Assembly: GCF_002307495.1 (NCBI RefSeq)
Contig: NZ_NTMR01000020.1
Coordinates: forward strand, 62,001-126,000
Source of the DNA: Pseudomonas abyssi
GTDB lineage: Bacteria > Pseudomonadota > Gammaproteobacteria > Pseudomonadales > Pseudomonadaceae
Length of the DNA: 64,000 nucleotides
Reading direction: 5' to 3'
Part shown: piece by piece, positions 38,069-46,607 of the stretch
Position numbering within the stretch: the stretch's first letter is position 1
How the letters are laid out: each line of letters opens with the position of its first letter
Program-made: the position numbers and the translations under genes
The notes under the pieces: model-generated
Told to the model about the DNA's origin: nothing
Seen by the model: only the letters and a program-made list of their open reading frames with translations
Database searches by the model: none

Positions 38069-38650
38069 ATGGACAATCTGGCTCTGGCCTGTCGCTGCGG
38101 CACCATCAGCGGCCGAGCAATCAAGGTGTACCCTCATCACGGCACCCGCGTGGTCTGCTACTGCAAGGACTGCCAGTCCTTTGCGCAGGCCATCGCAGCA
38201 GCGCAGGCCACGCTCGACGCCTATGGCGGCACCGATATCTACCAGCTGCCGGCAGCACGGGTACAGATTCACCGTGGTCTGGAGCAGGTACGCTGCCTGC
38301 GCCTCAGCGAAAAGGGCCTGTACCGCTGGTACGCGGGCTGCTGCAACACACCCATTGCCAATACGCTCGCGCCACGAATGCCGCTGGTTGGGCTGATTCA
38401 TACCTTCATCAGCGACCCGGCTGCCGAGGACAAGACCGGGCCGGTACGTGCACGGGTCAACCTGGCAGGCGCAACCGGAGACATTCCCCGCGACCTGGTG
38501 CGTTCTGCGCCCGCCAAGGGCTATGTGCGCAAGCTGCTGTTCAAGATCCTGCAGTGGAAGCTCAGCGGGCAGTGTCGACCCAACCCTTTTTTCACAGGCA
38601 ACCAGCCGATCTGCAAGCCTGAGAACCATACGGAGCCTCGCGACCAGTGA
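38069..38650 (+). CDS. DUF6151/GFA-like zinc-binding protein
   Basis: The 193-residue protein begins with CRCGTISG and CYCKDCQSFA, the double Cys pattern of glutathione-dependent formaldehyde-activating (GFA/CENP-V) folds, and has GCCNTPIANTL later as the third zinc-site element. It resembles the family called DUF6151 in annotated genomes; I do not know a confirmed reaction for it. Its stop overlaps the GTG start of the next gene (GTGA), so the two are translationally coupled. That coupling suggests the pair works on one small-molecule pathway, but nothing in the sequence identifies it. Confidence 0.78.
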   Translation: MDNLALACRCGTISGRAIKVYPHHGTRVVCYCKDCQSFAQAIAAAQATLDAYGGTDIYQLPAARVQIHRGLEQVRCLRLSEKGLYRWYAGCCNTPIANTLAPRMPLVGLIHTFISDPAAEDKTGPVRARVNLAGATGDIPRDLVRSAPAKGYVRKLLFKILQWKLSGQCRPNPFFTGNQPICKPENHTEPRDQ

Positions 38651-39372
38651 AGCAGTTATGTTCGAACCTGTGGCTGGCAGACGGCGACACCGTCTCCTTT
38701 TTTACCCTGCCCTACAGCACCCGGATGACCATCATCCGGCTGGACGATGGCAACCTGTGGGTGCATAGCCCGATTCGCCTGACCGAAGAACTGCGCACAC
38801 AGGTTACCGCCCTGGGTCATGTCCGCTGGTTGATCGCGCCCAACCACCTGCACCACCTCTTTGTTACCGACTGGCAACAGGCCTGGCCAGACGCTGAACT
38901 ATGGGGCACTCAAGAGGTGCAGAAAAAGCGCCCGGACCTGCATTTCAGCGGCACACTGAATGGCACTGACGGCCCCTGGCGCGAGGCGATTGACCAATGC
39001 CTGTTCACCGGTTCCCCCGCCATGACCGAGTGCGTCTTTCTGCATCGCAGCTCGGCCACCCTGATTGTCACCGACCTGATCGAGAACATTAATCCTGCGC
39101 AGTTCAACCCCGTGCAGCGCGGGTTGGCCCGTCTTGCAGGCATTGTTGCGCCCAAGGGCGGCATGCCGCTGGATTGGCGCCTCAGCTTTCGCCGTCACCA
39201 CAGCGAAGCCCGAGCCAACCTGGAACAGATTCTGGCCTGGCAGCCGAAGCGTATCGTCATGGCGCACGGCATGTTGATCACCGACCACTGCGATGCTTTT
39301 CTACGCCGCGCCTTTGCCTGGCTGCGCCCCAACGCAGATAGACCACACGAGCAGGACACCGATAAAAACTGA
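38647..39372 (+). CDS. DUF4336 family protein (metallo-beta-lactamase-like)
   Basis: The 241-residue protein shows the DUF4336 layout: LCSNLWLADGDTVSFFTLPYSTRMTIIRL-type opening with GNLWVHSPI, IAPNHLHHLFVTDW (the HxHH-like metal site), SATLIVTDLIENI and AHGMLITDHC near the end. The fold is a metallo-beta-lactamase relative; the substrate is unknown. The GTG start is set by the GTGA overlap with the preceding DUF6151 gene. This coupling suggests joint translation. It is followed by an 86-base gap before the diguanylate cyclase, with no terminator seen. Confidence 0.82.
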   Translation: MKQLCSNLWLADGDTVSFFTLPYSTRMTIIRLDDGNLWVHSPIRLTEELRTQVTALGHVRWLIAPNHLHHLFVTDWQQAWPDAELWGTQEVQKKRPDLHFSGTLNGTDGPWREAIDQCLFTGSPAMTECVFLHRSSATLIVTDLIENINPAQFNPVQRGLARLAGIVAPKGGMPLDWRLSFRRHHSEARANLEQILAWQPKRIVMAHGMLITDHCDAFLRRAFAWLRPNADRPHEQDTDKN

Positions 39373-39458
39373 ACACTTGGTCCAGTTTTTCAGCTACATT
39401 AAACTGCTCTGCGTTAGGCCTATGAAGGGCTGACCCAGACAGACAGGGATGATCACCA

Positions 39459-41165
39459 ATGGGGTTAAGCCGTACCTTGCCGATACTCATGCTTGTACTA
39501 CTCGTGTTCAGCGGCGTGGCGCTGGCTGAGCCGCGCGTCACGCTGCAATCGCCAGAGGTCAATCTGACCTCCTTTCGAATCGGCTATTACATCGACGAGA
39601 GCCAAGCGCTTGGCTTTGAAGACGTGCGCCAGCAGTCCTTCAAAGAGACCAGCAGCACCACAACACTGGGCACCAATGCTCGGGTTACCTGGTTTCGCAT
39701 CCCGCTGGACAATCAAACCCGGCAGCAGATGGCACTGAACGTCCACCTGCCCCACGCCTATCACGTGCGCTCAGTCGCGTTTTACCAGGAGCGTGACGGC
39801 CAGCTGGTACACAGCGACCTACTGGATCTGGAGAATGTCGGCGCCAGCAAGCTGATGTTTCGGGGCAGCGCGGTCTACCCGATCACCCTGCCTGCCCACT
39901 CGAGCACCACCCTGTACGTGCGCAGTGACGCCTACTCGCACCAGTGGTTCGCGCTGGAGATTTTCGATCAGGAGCATTCAAGGCGCGCACTGGTAGGCGT
40001 GTCCAACGACATCGCCCTGCTGGTTGGCATGATGATCGCGCTGGTGTTCTACAACCTGCTGCTATACCTGGCGACCAGCAAGATCGAGAACATCTATTAC
40101 TCGTTCTACCTGATCTCCGGGCTGCTCTGGATCGCCCTGTCCTACGGGCTGGTGGCGAGCCTGTTCGATGTCTACGGGCACGAGGTATTCATGCTGAATA
40201 TCTCGCTGATTACCATGCCCATATTCCTGCTGTTGTTCATGATGGCGATTTTCGAGACACGTCAGCACTACCCGATCGAACACCGGTTTCTACAGGCCGT
40301 ACTGATCCCCTTGTGCGCGATGTTCGTGTGGGGGCTGTTCGACATATCCGGCGCACTCAAACCTGCCAGCAGCATGGCACTGATCATGATGACGGTGACC
40401 TTGTCGGTCTGTGTATCCTTGCTGCGCAAAGGGCACCCGCTGGCCAAGTACTTCCTGGTCGGCCATTGCCTTTTCGTTATCTTCAACGCGCTGGCGGTAC
40501 TGTTCTACAAGGGGCTGATCGAACCGAGCTATCTTGCCAGCCATGGCACCGGGCTGGGCATCATGCTGGAAGCATTGATGCTGGCGTTCATCATCTCCCA
40601 TCGCATCAAGATTCTGGAAGACATTAGAGCGTCGCAGGAGGAATTGAAAGAGCAAGCCTCTACTGACCCGCTCACACGCCTGCACAACCGACGCTATTTT
40701 TCCAGCGAGGCGGACTTTCTACTCGCCCTGTGTCGGGAGCAGAAGCGCCCCATGGCCGTCATGATTGCCGATATCGATCACTTCAAACGCGTTAACGACA
40801 CCTGGGGGCACCCCGTCGGCGACAAGGTGATTGTGCGCATCGCCCAAACCCTGAAAAGCTGCTGTCGCAGTCGTGACCTGCTGGCGCGCTTTGGCGGCGA
40901 AGAGTTCGTGATCCTGTTGCCTGATGCGGACCTCCGGCAGGCCGCGCACTGCGCGGAACGGATTCGTGCGACTGTGGCAAAAACAGCCTTCCAGATGGTC
41001 GACGGCGAGACCGCGCATGTGTCGATGAGTATCGGCGTCGCGCCGGTCGATGTTGAGCAGGACAGCATTCAGTCCGCGTTGGATCGTGCCGATCAGGCGC
41101 TCTACGCAGCCAAGCAAGACGGTCGTAACCGGGTGGCCATCGCCGAGGTAGGCGCGGCGGCTTGA
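39459..41165 (+). CDS. Diguanylate cyclase with 7TM-DISM sensor
   Basis: The 568-residue protein makes c-di-GMP from GTP. It has a signal peptide (ILMLVLLVFSGVALA), a periplasmic DISM_2 beta-sandwich (about 25-175, with RVTWFRIPLDNQT), seven membrane helices (about 185-375, starting LLVGMMIALVFYNLLLYLA) and a C-terminal GGDEF domain. The active site is intact: RFGGEEFVILL at about 478-488. The inhibitory I-site RxxD (RSRD, about 470-473) lies exactly five residues ahead, so product feedback is expected. DISM sensors are thought to bind carbohydrates or similar periplasmic ligands. GACAGGGATGA lies upstream. It may oppose the EAL protein 1.5 kb upstream. Confidence 0.95.
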   Translation: MGLSRTLPILMLVLLVFSGVALAEPRVTLQSPEVNLTSFRIGYYIDESQALGFEDVRQQSFKETSSTTTLGTNARVTWFRIPLDNQTRQQMALNVHLPHAYHVRSVAFYQERDGQLVHSDLLDLENVGASKLMFRGSAVYPITLPAHSSTTLYVRSDAYSHQWFALEIFDQEHSRRALVGVSNDIALLVGMMIALVFYNLLLYLATSKIENIYYSFYLISGLLWIALSYGLVASLFDVYGHEVFMLNISLITMPIFLLLFMMAIFETRQHYPIEHRFLQAVLIPLCAMFVWGLFDISGALKPASSMALIMMTVTLSVCVSLLRKGHPLAKYFLVGHCLFVIFNALAVLFYKGLIEPSYLASHGTGLGIMLEALMLAFIISHRIKILEDIRASQEELKEQASTDPLTRLHNRRYFSSEADFLLALCREQKRPMAVMIADIDHFKRVNDTWGHPVGDKVIVRIAQTLKSCCRSRDLLARFGGEEFVILLPDADLRQAAHCAERIRATVAKTAFQMVDGETAHVSMSIGVAPVDVEQDSIQSALDRADQALYAAKQDGRNRVAIAEVGAAA

Positions 41166-41463
41166 CACGCCCGAATCGCCCAAAGGCCATGGCTCCAATC
41201 CAGCGCCATCTGCCGGCCCAACATCAGACATTCATCCGCCCCCAGGGCACGGCGACGGCAGCAGCTGGGCGCGGAGTGCGCCCATTGCCCCAGACATATC
41301 GCAGAGCAATTTACCTCCCTGCATTACATCATTGATCCAAATGATGCTTGAGCCCCCCGCTCCTTTGCTGGTATCCCATCACTCGGTGTGGCCTGCTGCC
41401 CTGCCCGCCGTATCGGCAGCAGTGTCACCCCGCACCGATACCACCCAACTGGGAGACATCACC

Positions 41464-42249
41464 ATGACGCTACACGAAGCTGATTTTCTTGCCCGCAAGG
41501 GTAAAAAGCCAATCACCATGCTGACCGCCTACACCTGCCCGGTCGCCCGTGGCATCGAGGCCGCTGGCGTTCCGGTGATTCTGGTCGGCGATACCGTGGG
41601 TATGGTCGAGATGGGGTTTGCAAGCACCCGTGATGTGACCCTGGAGCATATGGAGTATCACATTGGCGCGGTGCGCCGTGGTGCGCCCAACACGCACATC
41701 ATTGGTGACTTGCCCTACCTGACCGACGCAGACCCGGACACTGCGCTGGCAAGCGCCCACCGCTTGATCGCCGCCGGTGCCAACAGCATCAAACTGGAAG
41801 GGCCCAAAGCGGACGTCATCAGCCGTCTGGTCGCCCATGGTGTGCCGGTGGTTGGCCACACCGGCCTGACCCCGCAGACGGCGACCTCATTCAAAAAGGT
41901 CGGCACGGATGACGCGGACGCTCGACGTATTCTCGATGAAGCCAAGCTGATTGCGAACGCAGGCGCCTTTATGGTGGTGCTGGAGCATATCCCCTACCCG
42001 CTGGCTGAGGTGATCACCCGTACGCTGAATATTCCCACCATCGGCATAGGTGCCGGTCCCGACTGCGACGGTCAGGTACTGGTCATCAACGATGCACTCG
42101 GGCTGGGCGACTACTGGCCACCGTTCTCCAAGCAGTATGCGCATGTCAGCGACACCATCCTCAAGGTGGCACGCGACTTTACTGCCGAGGTCGAATCGCT
42201 GGCGTTTCCCAACAACATCATCCAGTTCACCGGCGCGGGCCGACGCTGA
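41464..42249 (+). CDS. panB: 3-methyl-2-oxobutanoate hydroxymethyltransferase
   Basis: PanB transfers a hydroxymethyl group from methylene-THF to 2-ketoisovalerate, giving ketopantoate for pantothenate and CoA synthesis. The 261-residue TIM barrel shows MLTAYTCPVARGIEAAGVPV, LVGDTVGMVEMG (metal-binding Asp), LEGPKADVI, GHTGLTPQ and the catalytic-Glu region VLEHIP. ATG 41464 follows GGGAGACATCACC and gives normal length; the frame extends upstream to 41332 without matching the family. PanC, usually adjacent, is absent, so this may be a second panB copy. The 298 bases upstream hold no gene I can support. Confidence 0.95.
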   Translation: MTLHEADFLARKGKKPITMLTAYTCPVARGIEAAGVPVILVGDTVGMVEMGFASTRDVTLEHMEYHIGAVRRGAPNTHIIGDLPYLTDADPDTALASAHRLIAAGANSIKLEGPKADVISRLVAHGVPVVGHTGLTPQTATSFKKVGTDDADARRILDEAKLIANAGAFMVVLEHIPYPLAEVITRTLNIPTIGIGAGPDCDGQVLVINDALGLGDYWPPFSKQYAHVSDTILKVARDFTAEVESLAFPNNIIQFTGAGRR

Positions 42250-42260
42250 CACCTGGAGGC

Positions 42261-42277
42261 GGCGGCGCCACGCCGCC
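42261..42277. terminator. Short GC hairpin after panB
   Basis: GGCGGCG pairs with CGCCGCC around CCA, 11 bases after the panB stop. There is no U tract. Confidence 0.3.
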
Positions 42278-42352
42278 AGCTTCATGGCTCATCAACGGGT
42301 AACCTGCTGGACATTCTCGCATCTCGCACGCAAAATCTCGCCACCGCCATGG

Positions 42353-42369
42353 AAGGCACGGTGCCATCA
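42353..42369. repeat. 17-nt palindromic motif, copy 1 of 2
   Basis: AAGGCACGGTGCCATCA, containing the perfect palindrome GGCAC-G-GTGCC, occurs here 65 bases before the lipoprotein gene and again at 56563-56579 before the BdlA-like chemoreceptor. An exact 17-base intergenic repeat is unlikely by chance and suggests a shared regulatory site. Confidence 0.55.
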
Positions 42370-42433
42370 CGCAAACCTTCCTGTCGGGCGAAAGAAGGCT
42401 TGAAGGAAGCCGCACCATAATAAGGATACATAC

Positions 42434-42865
42434 GTGAAGAGATACGGAAAGATTGCGGCAGCTGCCGCAGCATTATCGCTGATGACTGGCTGCGCCACCG
42501 GACTCAACTCCATACAAGAGCGTGAGTACAGCGCCATGCAGGCGCAAGGTGTGTTGGTCGAAGAGAAGAACCCGACGACGGGAGCCGTTCTGGGCATCCT
42601 GCCGGGAGTCGGTTCGTTCTATGCCCGTGAGCCTGGTTATGGCTTCGTCAATCTACTGTTCTGGCCCCTCTCGATTCTTTGGGATCCGGTCAGCGGCTAC
42701 GATGGCTCCAAGACCATCAACTACGACATCACCAAACACAAACTGAAACGCGAGATGAACGCCGAGCTCTCTGCGCTTGACGACAAGCTCGCCGTCGGCG
42801 AAATAGACAGCGCTGCCTACATTCTCAGCAAGCGCGAGATCGAGCAGAAGTACAACTTCTACTAA
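42434..42865 (+). CDS. Small lipoprotein, function unknown
   Basis: The 143-residue protein has a lipoprotein signal peptide with lipobox LMTGC (Cys 20), a hydrophobic glycine-rich middle (TTGAVLGILPGVGSFYAREPGYGFVNLLFWPLS in parts) and a charged C-terminal helix, LDDKLAVGEIDSAAYILSKREIEQKY, that resembles a SHOCT-like oligomerisation motif. I do not recognise a family with known function. The start ATG follows AAGGATACATAC. The 17-nt palindrome lies 65 bases upstream. Localisation should be membrane-anchored; Ala after Cys predicts the outer membrane. Confidence 0.82.
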   Translation: MKRYGKIAAAAAALSLMTGCATGLNSIQEREYSAMQAQGVLVEEKNPTTGAVLGILPGVGSFYAREPGYGFVNLLFWPLSILWDPVSGYDGSKTINYDITKHKLKREMNAELSALDDKLAVGEIDSAAYILSKREIEQKYNFY

Positions 42866-42875
42866 CCGAGCGCCA

Positions 42876-42906
42876 GAGGGCAGTCGCATACATCGCAACT
42901 GCCCTC
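42876..42906. terminator. Hairpin after the lipoprotein gene
   Basis: GAGGGCAGT pairs with ACTGCCCTC over a 13-base loop, 11 bases after the stop at 42865. No U tract is present. Confidence 0.35.
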
Positions 42907-43003
42907 AGCTACAAAGACCGACTTAACACAGCTTTGCAAAATCCTCCTTGGGCCCCACGCCTGCCAATGTCATGATGCGCCCTCCTGTTACGGGAGAAGT
43001 CTC

Positions 43004-43678
43004 ATGCTCACTCTTTTTCTCACTGCAGCGGCCCTTGGTCTGATCTTCAACGCAGCGCCCGGCGCCGTATTTGCCGAAACCGTGCGCGAAGGCGTTCGCG
43101 GTGGCTTTCGCTCGGCGCTGGCCGTTCAAATTGGTTCTCTGGTGGGGGATGCAACCTGGGCCATCCTGGGGTTGGCAGGCGTCGGCCTGTTGCTGCAGAT
43201 GCAGGCATTGCAGCTGCCCATCGGCATTGCCGGTGTGGCTTATCTGCTCTGGCTATCCTGGGACTCCTGGTCCGCTGCCAGCCAGGAGTTCAGCGTAGAA
43301 GACGTCGCTGCACCGACGAACACCCGCCGCGCTCTGCGCGCCGGCATACTGCTCTCGATCACCAACCCGCAGAACGTCGCCTACTGGGCGGCCCTGGGCA
43401 GCGCCATGGGCGCTGTTGGCGTAGTCGACCCCGGGTTTGGCGATTACGGCCTGTTCTTCGCCGGTTTCATGGCATCGTCCCTACTCTGGTCTTTTGTCTG
43501 CGCAGGTATTGTCGATCGGGTATTTCGCAACGCTGGTCAACGTTGGGTCAAGCTGACCTATCGACTGTGCGCCATCGCCTTCTTGCTGCTGGCCCTGTCT
43601 TCGCTCAAGGGTTTGGTACAAAGCGTCGGCCAGGGCGCAGGCAAACCTGCGGTACAAACCTCGGTCATCGACAGGTAA
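43004..43678 (+). CDS. LysE-family translocator
   Basis: The 224-residue inner-membrane protein has six hydrophobic helices and LysE/RhtB signatures: AAPGAVFAETVREGVRGGF (the P-G-P-like motif, here A-A-P-G-A), QIGSLVGDATWAILGLAG and a conserved SITNPQNVAYWAALGS loop. Members export amino acids or related solutes by proton antiport. The substrate cannot be predicted. TACGGGAGAAG precedes the ATG. Its neighbour, an aspartate/glutamate racemase-like gene 106 bases downstream, raises the possibility of an amino-acid substrate, which is inference only. Confidence 0.9.
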   Translation: MLTLFLTAAALGLIFNAAPGAVFAETVREGVRGGFRSALAVQIGSLVGDATWAILGLAGVGLLLQMQALQLPIGIAGVAYLLWLSWDSWSAASQEFSVEDVAAPTNTRRALRAGILLSITNPQNVAYWAALGSAMGAVGVVDPGFGDYGLFFAGFMASSLLWSFVCAGIVDRVFRNAGQRWVKLTYRLCAIAFLLLALSSLKGLVQSVGQGAGKPAVQTSVIDR

Positions 43679-43784
43679 AACCGCAGGGCTGCGCCCCTGC
43701 CCAGGCTGTTTGCGCCCAACTGTACCTCTGCAAGCACAGCAGCAGCGGCTAGACTGGCAGACACTATCGGTATCGGGAGCCCGT

Positions 43785-44474
43785 ATGAAAACCATTGGCT
43801 TGCTTGGCGGTATGAGCTGGGAATCGACGCAAAGCTATTACGCGCTGATCAATCAGGGCATAAAGTCGGCCCTTGGTGGGTTGCACTCGGCGCGCATGCT
43901 GATCAGCAGCGTCGACTTTGCCGAGATTGCCGAGTTACAGCGCCAAGGTGACTGGGGACGGGCTGGTGAGCTGCTGGCAGCCGACGCCCTGCGGCTGCAA
44001 GACGCCGGTGCCGAGTTGATGCTGATTGGCACCAACACCATGCACAAGGTAGCTCCGGCCATCGAGTCGGCCATCAGCATTCCACTGTTGCACGTCGCCG
44101 ATGCCACGGCAGCGGCACTCAAGGCGGAGGGTATCCAGCGCGCCGGGTTGCTGGGCACTGCGTTTACCATGGAACAGGCCTTCTACCGCGAGCGCCTGGC
44201 CGCCAACGGCATCGACGTGGTTACACCCGCTGACAGCGAACGGCAAGCGATCCATCGCATCATTTTCGAGGAACTGTGCCTAGGCGAGCTGCGCGATAGC
44301 TCACGCCAGCGCTTTGTGCAGATTATCGACGCCCTCGCCGCTGAAGGTGCCGACGGTATGATCCTCGGCTGCACGGAAATCGGCCTGCTGGTCCAGCAAC
44401 AGGACACGCCAATCAGGCTTTTCGACACCACCCGCATTCATGCCCAGGCCGCCGTGGCAGCTGCCTTAGGCTGA
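43785..44474 (+). CDS. Aspartate/glutamate racemase family protein
   Basis: The 229-residue protein belongs to the PLP-independent Asp/Glu racemase superfamily. The first catalytic Cys region of classic enzymes is GTNTMHK here (residues about 82-88: IGTNTMHKVAP), so the usual Cys in GTNTxH is replaced by the common T-N-T-M-H variant; the second site GMILGCTEIGLLV retains Cys in GCTE. This one-cysteine pattern is also seen in broad-specificity YgeA-like racemases. ATG 43785 follows CGGGAGCCCGT and gives the family start MKTIGLLGGMSWESTQSYY. The 25-codon upstream extension is ignored. Substrate likely an amino acid. Confidence 0.9.
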   Translation: MKTIGLLGGMSWESTQSYYALINQGIKSALGGLHSARMLISSVDFAEIAELQRQGDWGRAGELLAADALRLQDAGAELMLIGTNTMHKVAPAIESAISIPLLHVADATAAALKAEGIQRAGLLGTAFTMEQAFYRERLAANGIDVVTPADSERQAIHRIIFEELCLGELRDSSRQRFVQIIDALAAEGADGMILGCTEIGLLVQQQDTPIRLFDTTRIHAQAAVAAALG

Positions 44475-44602
44475 CCACCAGTACACTCGCCAACAGACCC
44501 CGCTCGCGGCTCTCGCGGCCTGACTTTTCAGGCGCGCCTGCTGGACGCACAATAGCCCTCCGTCCGACGCGCCCTCGCGTCGGCCCATGTCGAGCGCCGC
44601 CC

Positions 44603-44953
44603 ATGCATCCTGTATTGCTGTCCATCGTGCTGCTGATTTGCAGCAATGTGTTTATGACCTTTGCCTGGTATGCCCATCTCAAAGAGCTGAATAACAAACC
44701 CTGGATAATCGCTGCGTTGGTCAGTTGGGGAATTGCCTTGCTGGAATACCTGTTTCAGGTGCCAGCCAACCGCATCGGTTACAGCGTGTTGAGTGTTGGT
44801 CAGCTGAAAATCATTCAGGAGGTCATCACCCTCTCCGTGTTCGTGCCCTTCTCGGTGATGTACCTGAAGGAGCCGCTGAAGCTTGATTATCTGTGGGCTG
44901 GGCTGTGTCTATTGGGGGCGGTGTATTTTATGTTTCGTGACCGGCTGGGTTGA
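44603..44953 (+). CDS. DMT-superfamily DUF486 small membrane protein
   Basis: The 116-residue protein has four hydrophobic helices and the DUF486 segments ICSNVFMTFAWYAHL, ALLEYLFQVPANRIGY and LKIIQEVITLSVFVPFSV. It resembles small multidrug-type transporters but the family has no confirmed substrate. The length is complete. It precedes iron cassette 2 by 72 bases, and the Fur box of that cassette begins 14 bases after its stop; I see no terminator between them. Confidence 0.9.
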   Translation: MHPVLLSIVLLICSNVFMTFAWYAHLKELNNKPWIIAALVSWGIALLEYLFQVPANRIGYSVLSVGQLKIIQEVITLSVFVPFSVMYLKEPLKLDYLWAGLCLLGAVYFMFRDRLG

Positions 44954-44966
44954 CCGGCAGTTGTAT

Positions 44967-44981
44967 TGTAAATGATTCTCA
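44967..44981 (+). promoter_or_regulatory. Fur box of iron cassette 2
   Basis: TGTAAATGATTCTCA is a 7-1-7 inverted repeat with two differences from TGAGAAT-N-ATTCTCA. It lies 45 bases before the second ECF sigma gene, at the same place as the Fur box of cassette 1. Confidence 0.65.
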
Positions 44982-45025
44982 ACTAATGTTGGCGCCTGCT
45001 GTCCCATTGACCTGTCGCCACGCCC

Positions 45026-45535
45026 ATGCCCGAAACCTCGCCTACCCACAGCGTTGAAAGCCTCTACAACCATCATCACGGCTGGCTGCACAACTGGTTA
45101 CGTCAACGCCTGGGCTGCCCCCAACAGGCGGCTGACCTGGCGCAGGATACCTTTGTCAGAGTCTTGATGCGGCGTGAACCGGTCACCGGCACTGCACCAC
45201 GCTCGCTGCTATCGACCATCGCCCGCGGCCTGCTGGTTGATCATTGGCGCCGCAGCGCACTGGAGCGGGCCTGGCTTGAGGCGATGGCGCAACTGCCCGA
45301 GGCATACGCCCCTTCCCCGCAAGAGCAGCAGGAGACGCTGCAGACGCTCGAGCAGATCGCCCGCATGCTGGAGGGCTTGCGCAGCCCGGTACGCCAGGCA
45401 TTTATGCTGCATCAGTTAGGCGGTCTGACCCATGCACAGATTGCCGAGCGTCTGGGTGTGTCCAGCCGCACCGTTGAGCGCCACGTGGCCACGGCCCTGC
45501 TCCATTGCTATCAGCTGCGTTACGGAGCCGTCTGA
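45026..45535 (+). CDS. ECF sigma factor, FecI/iron-starvation type, cassette 2
   Basis: The 169-residue protein parallels the sigma factor at 30.2-30.7 kb: region 2 has LYNHHHGWLHNWLRQRLGC and QAADLAQDTFVRVL, and region 4 has LRSPVRQAFMLHQLGGLTH with QIAERLGVSSRTVERHV. The two are clear paralogues of the FecI group. The next gene, fecR, starts 2 bases after this stop with GGAG inside the sigma gene's last codons, so translation is linked. A Fur box upstream predicts induction in iron limitation. Its own promoter recognition is probably the TGTC...CTCG element before receptor 2. Confidence 0.94.
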   Translation: MPETSPTHSVESLYNHHHGWLHNWLRQRLGCPQQAADLAQDTFVRVLMRREPVTGTAPRSLLSTIARGLLVDHWRRSALERAWLEAMAQLPEAYAPSPQEQQETLQTLEQIARMLEGLRSPVRQAFMLHQLGGLTHAQIAERLGVSSRTVERHVATALLHCYQLRYGAV

Positions 45536-45537
45536 GC

Positions 45538-46497
45538 ATGTCCCGCGCCGAAGCCCGTCATCTGCCGGAGGCCACCGTGCGCTCCGCCATCGCCTGGCAA
45601 TTGCAGCTTGCGTCCCCTGATCAAGGCCCGCATTTGCAGGCACGCATTGATCACTGGCGGGCCAAGCACCCTGATCACGAGCTGGCCTGGCAGCGTTTGT
45701 GTCACCTGCGCCAGGAGTTGGGCGACATGACCAGCCGCCTGCCTGACCGCGAACTTGGTCTGCAGTTACTTGAGCGGGCCGATACCGACCTGCAACGCCG
45801 CCGGGCCCTCAAGTTGCTTGGGCTGGTCCTGGCCGTTGGTGCTCCAGCCGGCTGGCTGACGCAACGGCAGGTTAACGGCCCGGACCTGCACACCGCCGCC
45901 GGCGAGCAGCAGCAACAGACACTGCCGGGAGACGTGCAGGTGCAGCTCAACACCCGCTCTGGGTTGGACATTACCCGTGTCGGGCAACCCTTGCAGCTAA
46001 ACCTGCGCGAGGGTGAGGTGATGATCGACAGCCTGGGATCGGCGCCATCCTTCCAACTGCAGCTACGCTGCGCCTGGGGCCGCTGCGACGCGGCGCAAGC
46101 GCGCTTCAGTGTGCGCGAGCACGAGGGTTACAGCCAGGTCAGCGTGGCCCAGGGAGCACTGCTGTTGCACGCCGCCGGCCAAGGCTATCAGGCGCGCGCC
46201 GGCGAAACATTGCGCCTGAGTCAATCCGGCATTGCCGCCGCCAGCCTGGCGCTCGACCCGTTGGCCTGGAGTCAGGGCATGCTGGTGGCCGACAACCTGA
46301 GTCTGGGGCGCTTTATCGCTGAGCTGGGCCGCTATCGCAGCGGCGTACTGGGCTGCGACCCCAGTATCGCGAACCTGCGCCTGTCCGGCGTTTTCCAGTT
46401 GGCCGAGCCCGATACCCTGCTCGCAGATCTGCCGCGCATTCTGCCAGTGCGACTGGTCAGCCGCACCCGCTGGTGGCTGCGAGTAGTACCTGCCTAG
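45538..46497 (+). CDS. FecR-type transmembrane sigma regulator, cassette 2
   Basis: The 319-residue regulator has a cytoplasmic N-terminal domain (AIAWQLQLASPDQGPHLQ, HELAWQRLCHLRQE), one membrane helix near 90-107 (LKLLGLVLAVGAPAGWL), and a periplasmic FecR domain that is shorter in conserved residues than that of cassette 1 (VQVQLNTRSGLDITRV in parts, GEVMIDSLG). The C-terminal GRFIAELGRYRSGVLGCDPS region matches the same segment in cassette 1 (GRFLAELGRYRTGLVRCDEQ). ATG 45538 has GGAG 9 bases upstream. It passes the signal from receptor 2 to the sigma factor. Confidence 0.93.
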   Translation: MSRAEARHLPEATVRSAIAWQLQLASPDQGPHLQARIDHWRAKHPDHELAWQRLCHLRQELGDMTSRLPDRELGLQLLERADTDLQRRRALKLLGLVLAVGAPAGWLTQRQVNGPDLHTAAGEQQQQTLPGDVQVQLNTRSGLDITRVGQPLQLNLREGEVMIDSLGSAPSFQLQLRCAWGRCDAAQARFSVREHEGYSQVSVAQGALLLHAAGQGYQARAGETLRLSQSGIAAASLALDPLAWSQGMLVADNLSLGRFIAELGRYRSGVLGCDPSIANLRLSGVFQLAEPDTLLADLPRILPVRLVSRTRWWLRVVPA

Positions 46498-46548
46498 AAA
46501 AGCAGTGCCAGCCTGAAACGTAGTATTTGCAAAAAAATCAGAATTTTT

Positions 46549-46568
46549 TGTCGGGGTTTTGCGTCTCG
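46549..46568 (+). promoter_or_regulatory. Candidate ECF-sigma promoter element in front of receptor 2
   Basis: TGTCGGGGTTTTGCGTCTCG, 40-59 bases before the receptor start, matches the cassette 1 element at 14 of 20 positions and the E. coli fecA TGTCCT/CTCGTTCG layout; CTCGTTCG itself is present. A GCAAAA 14 bases upstream could be the -35. Confidence 0.45.
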
Positions 46569-46607
46569 TTCGGTTTAGAGGCTAACAACACCACGATGGA
46601 GCCGTAC

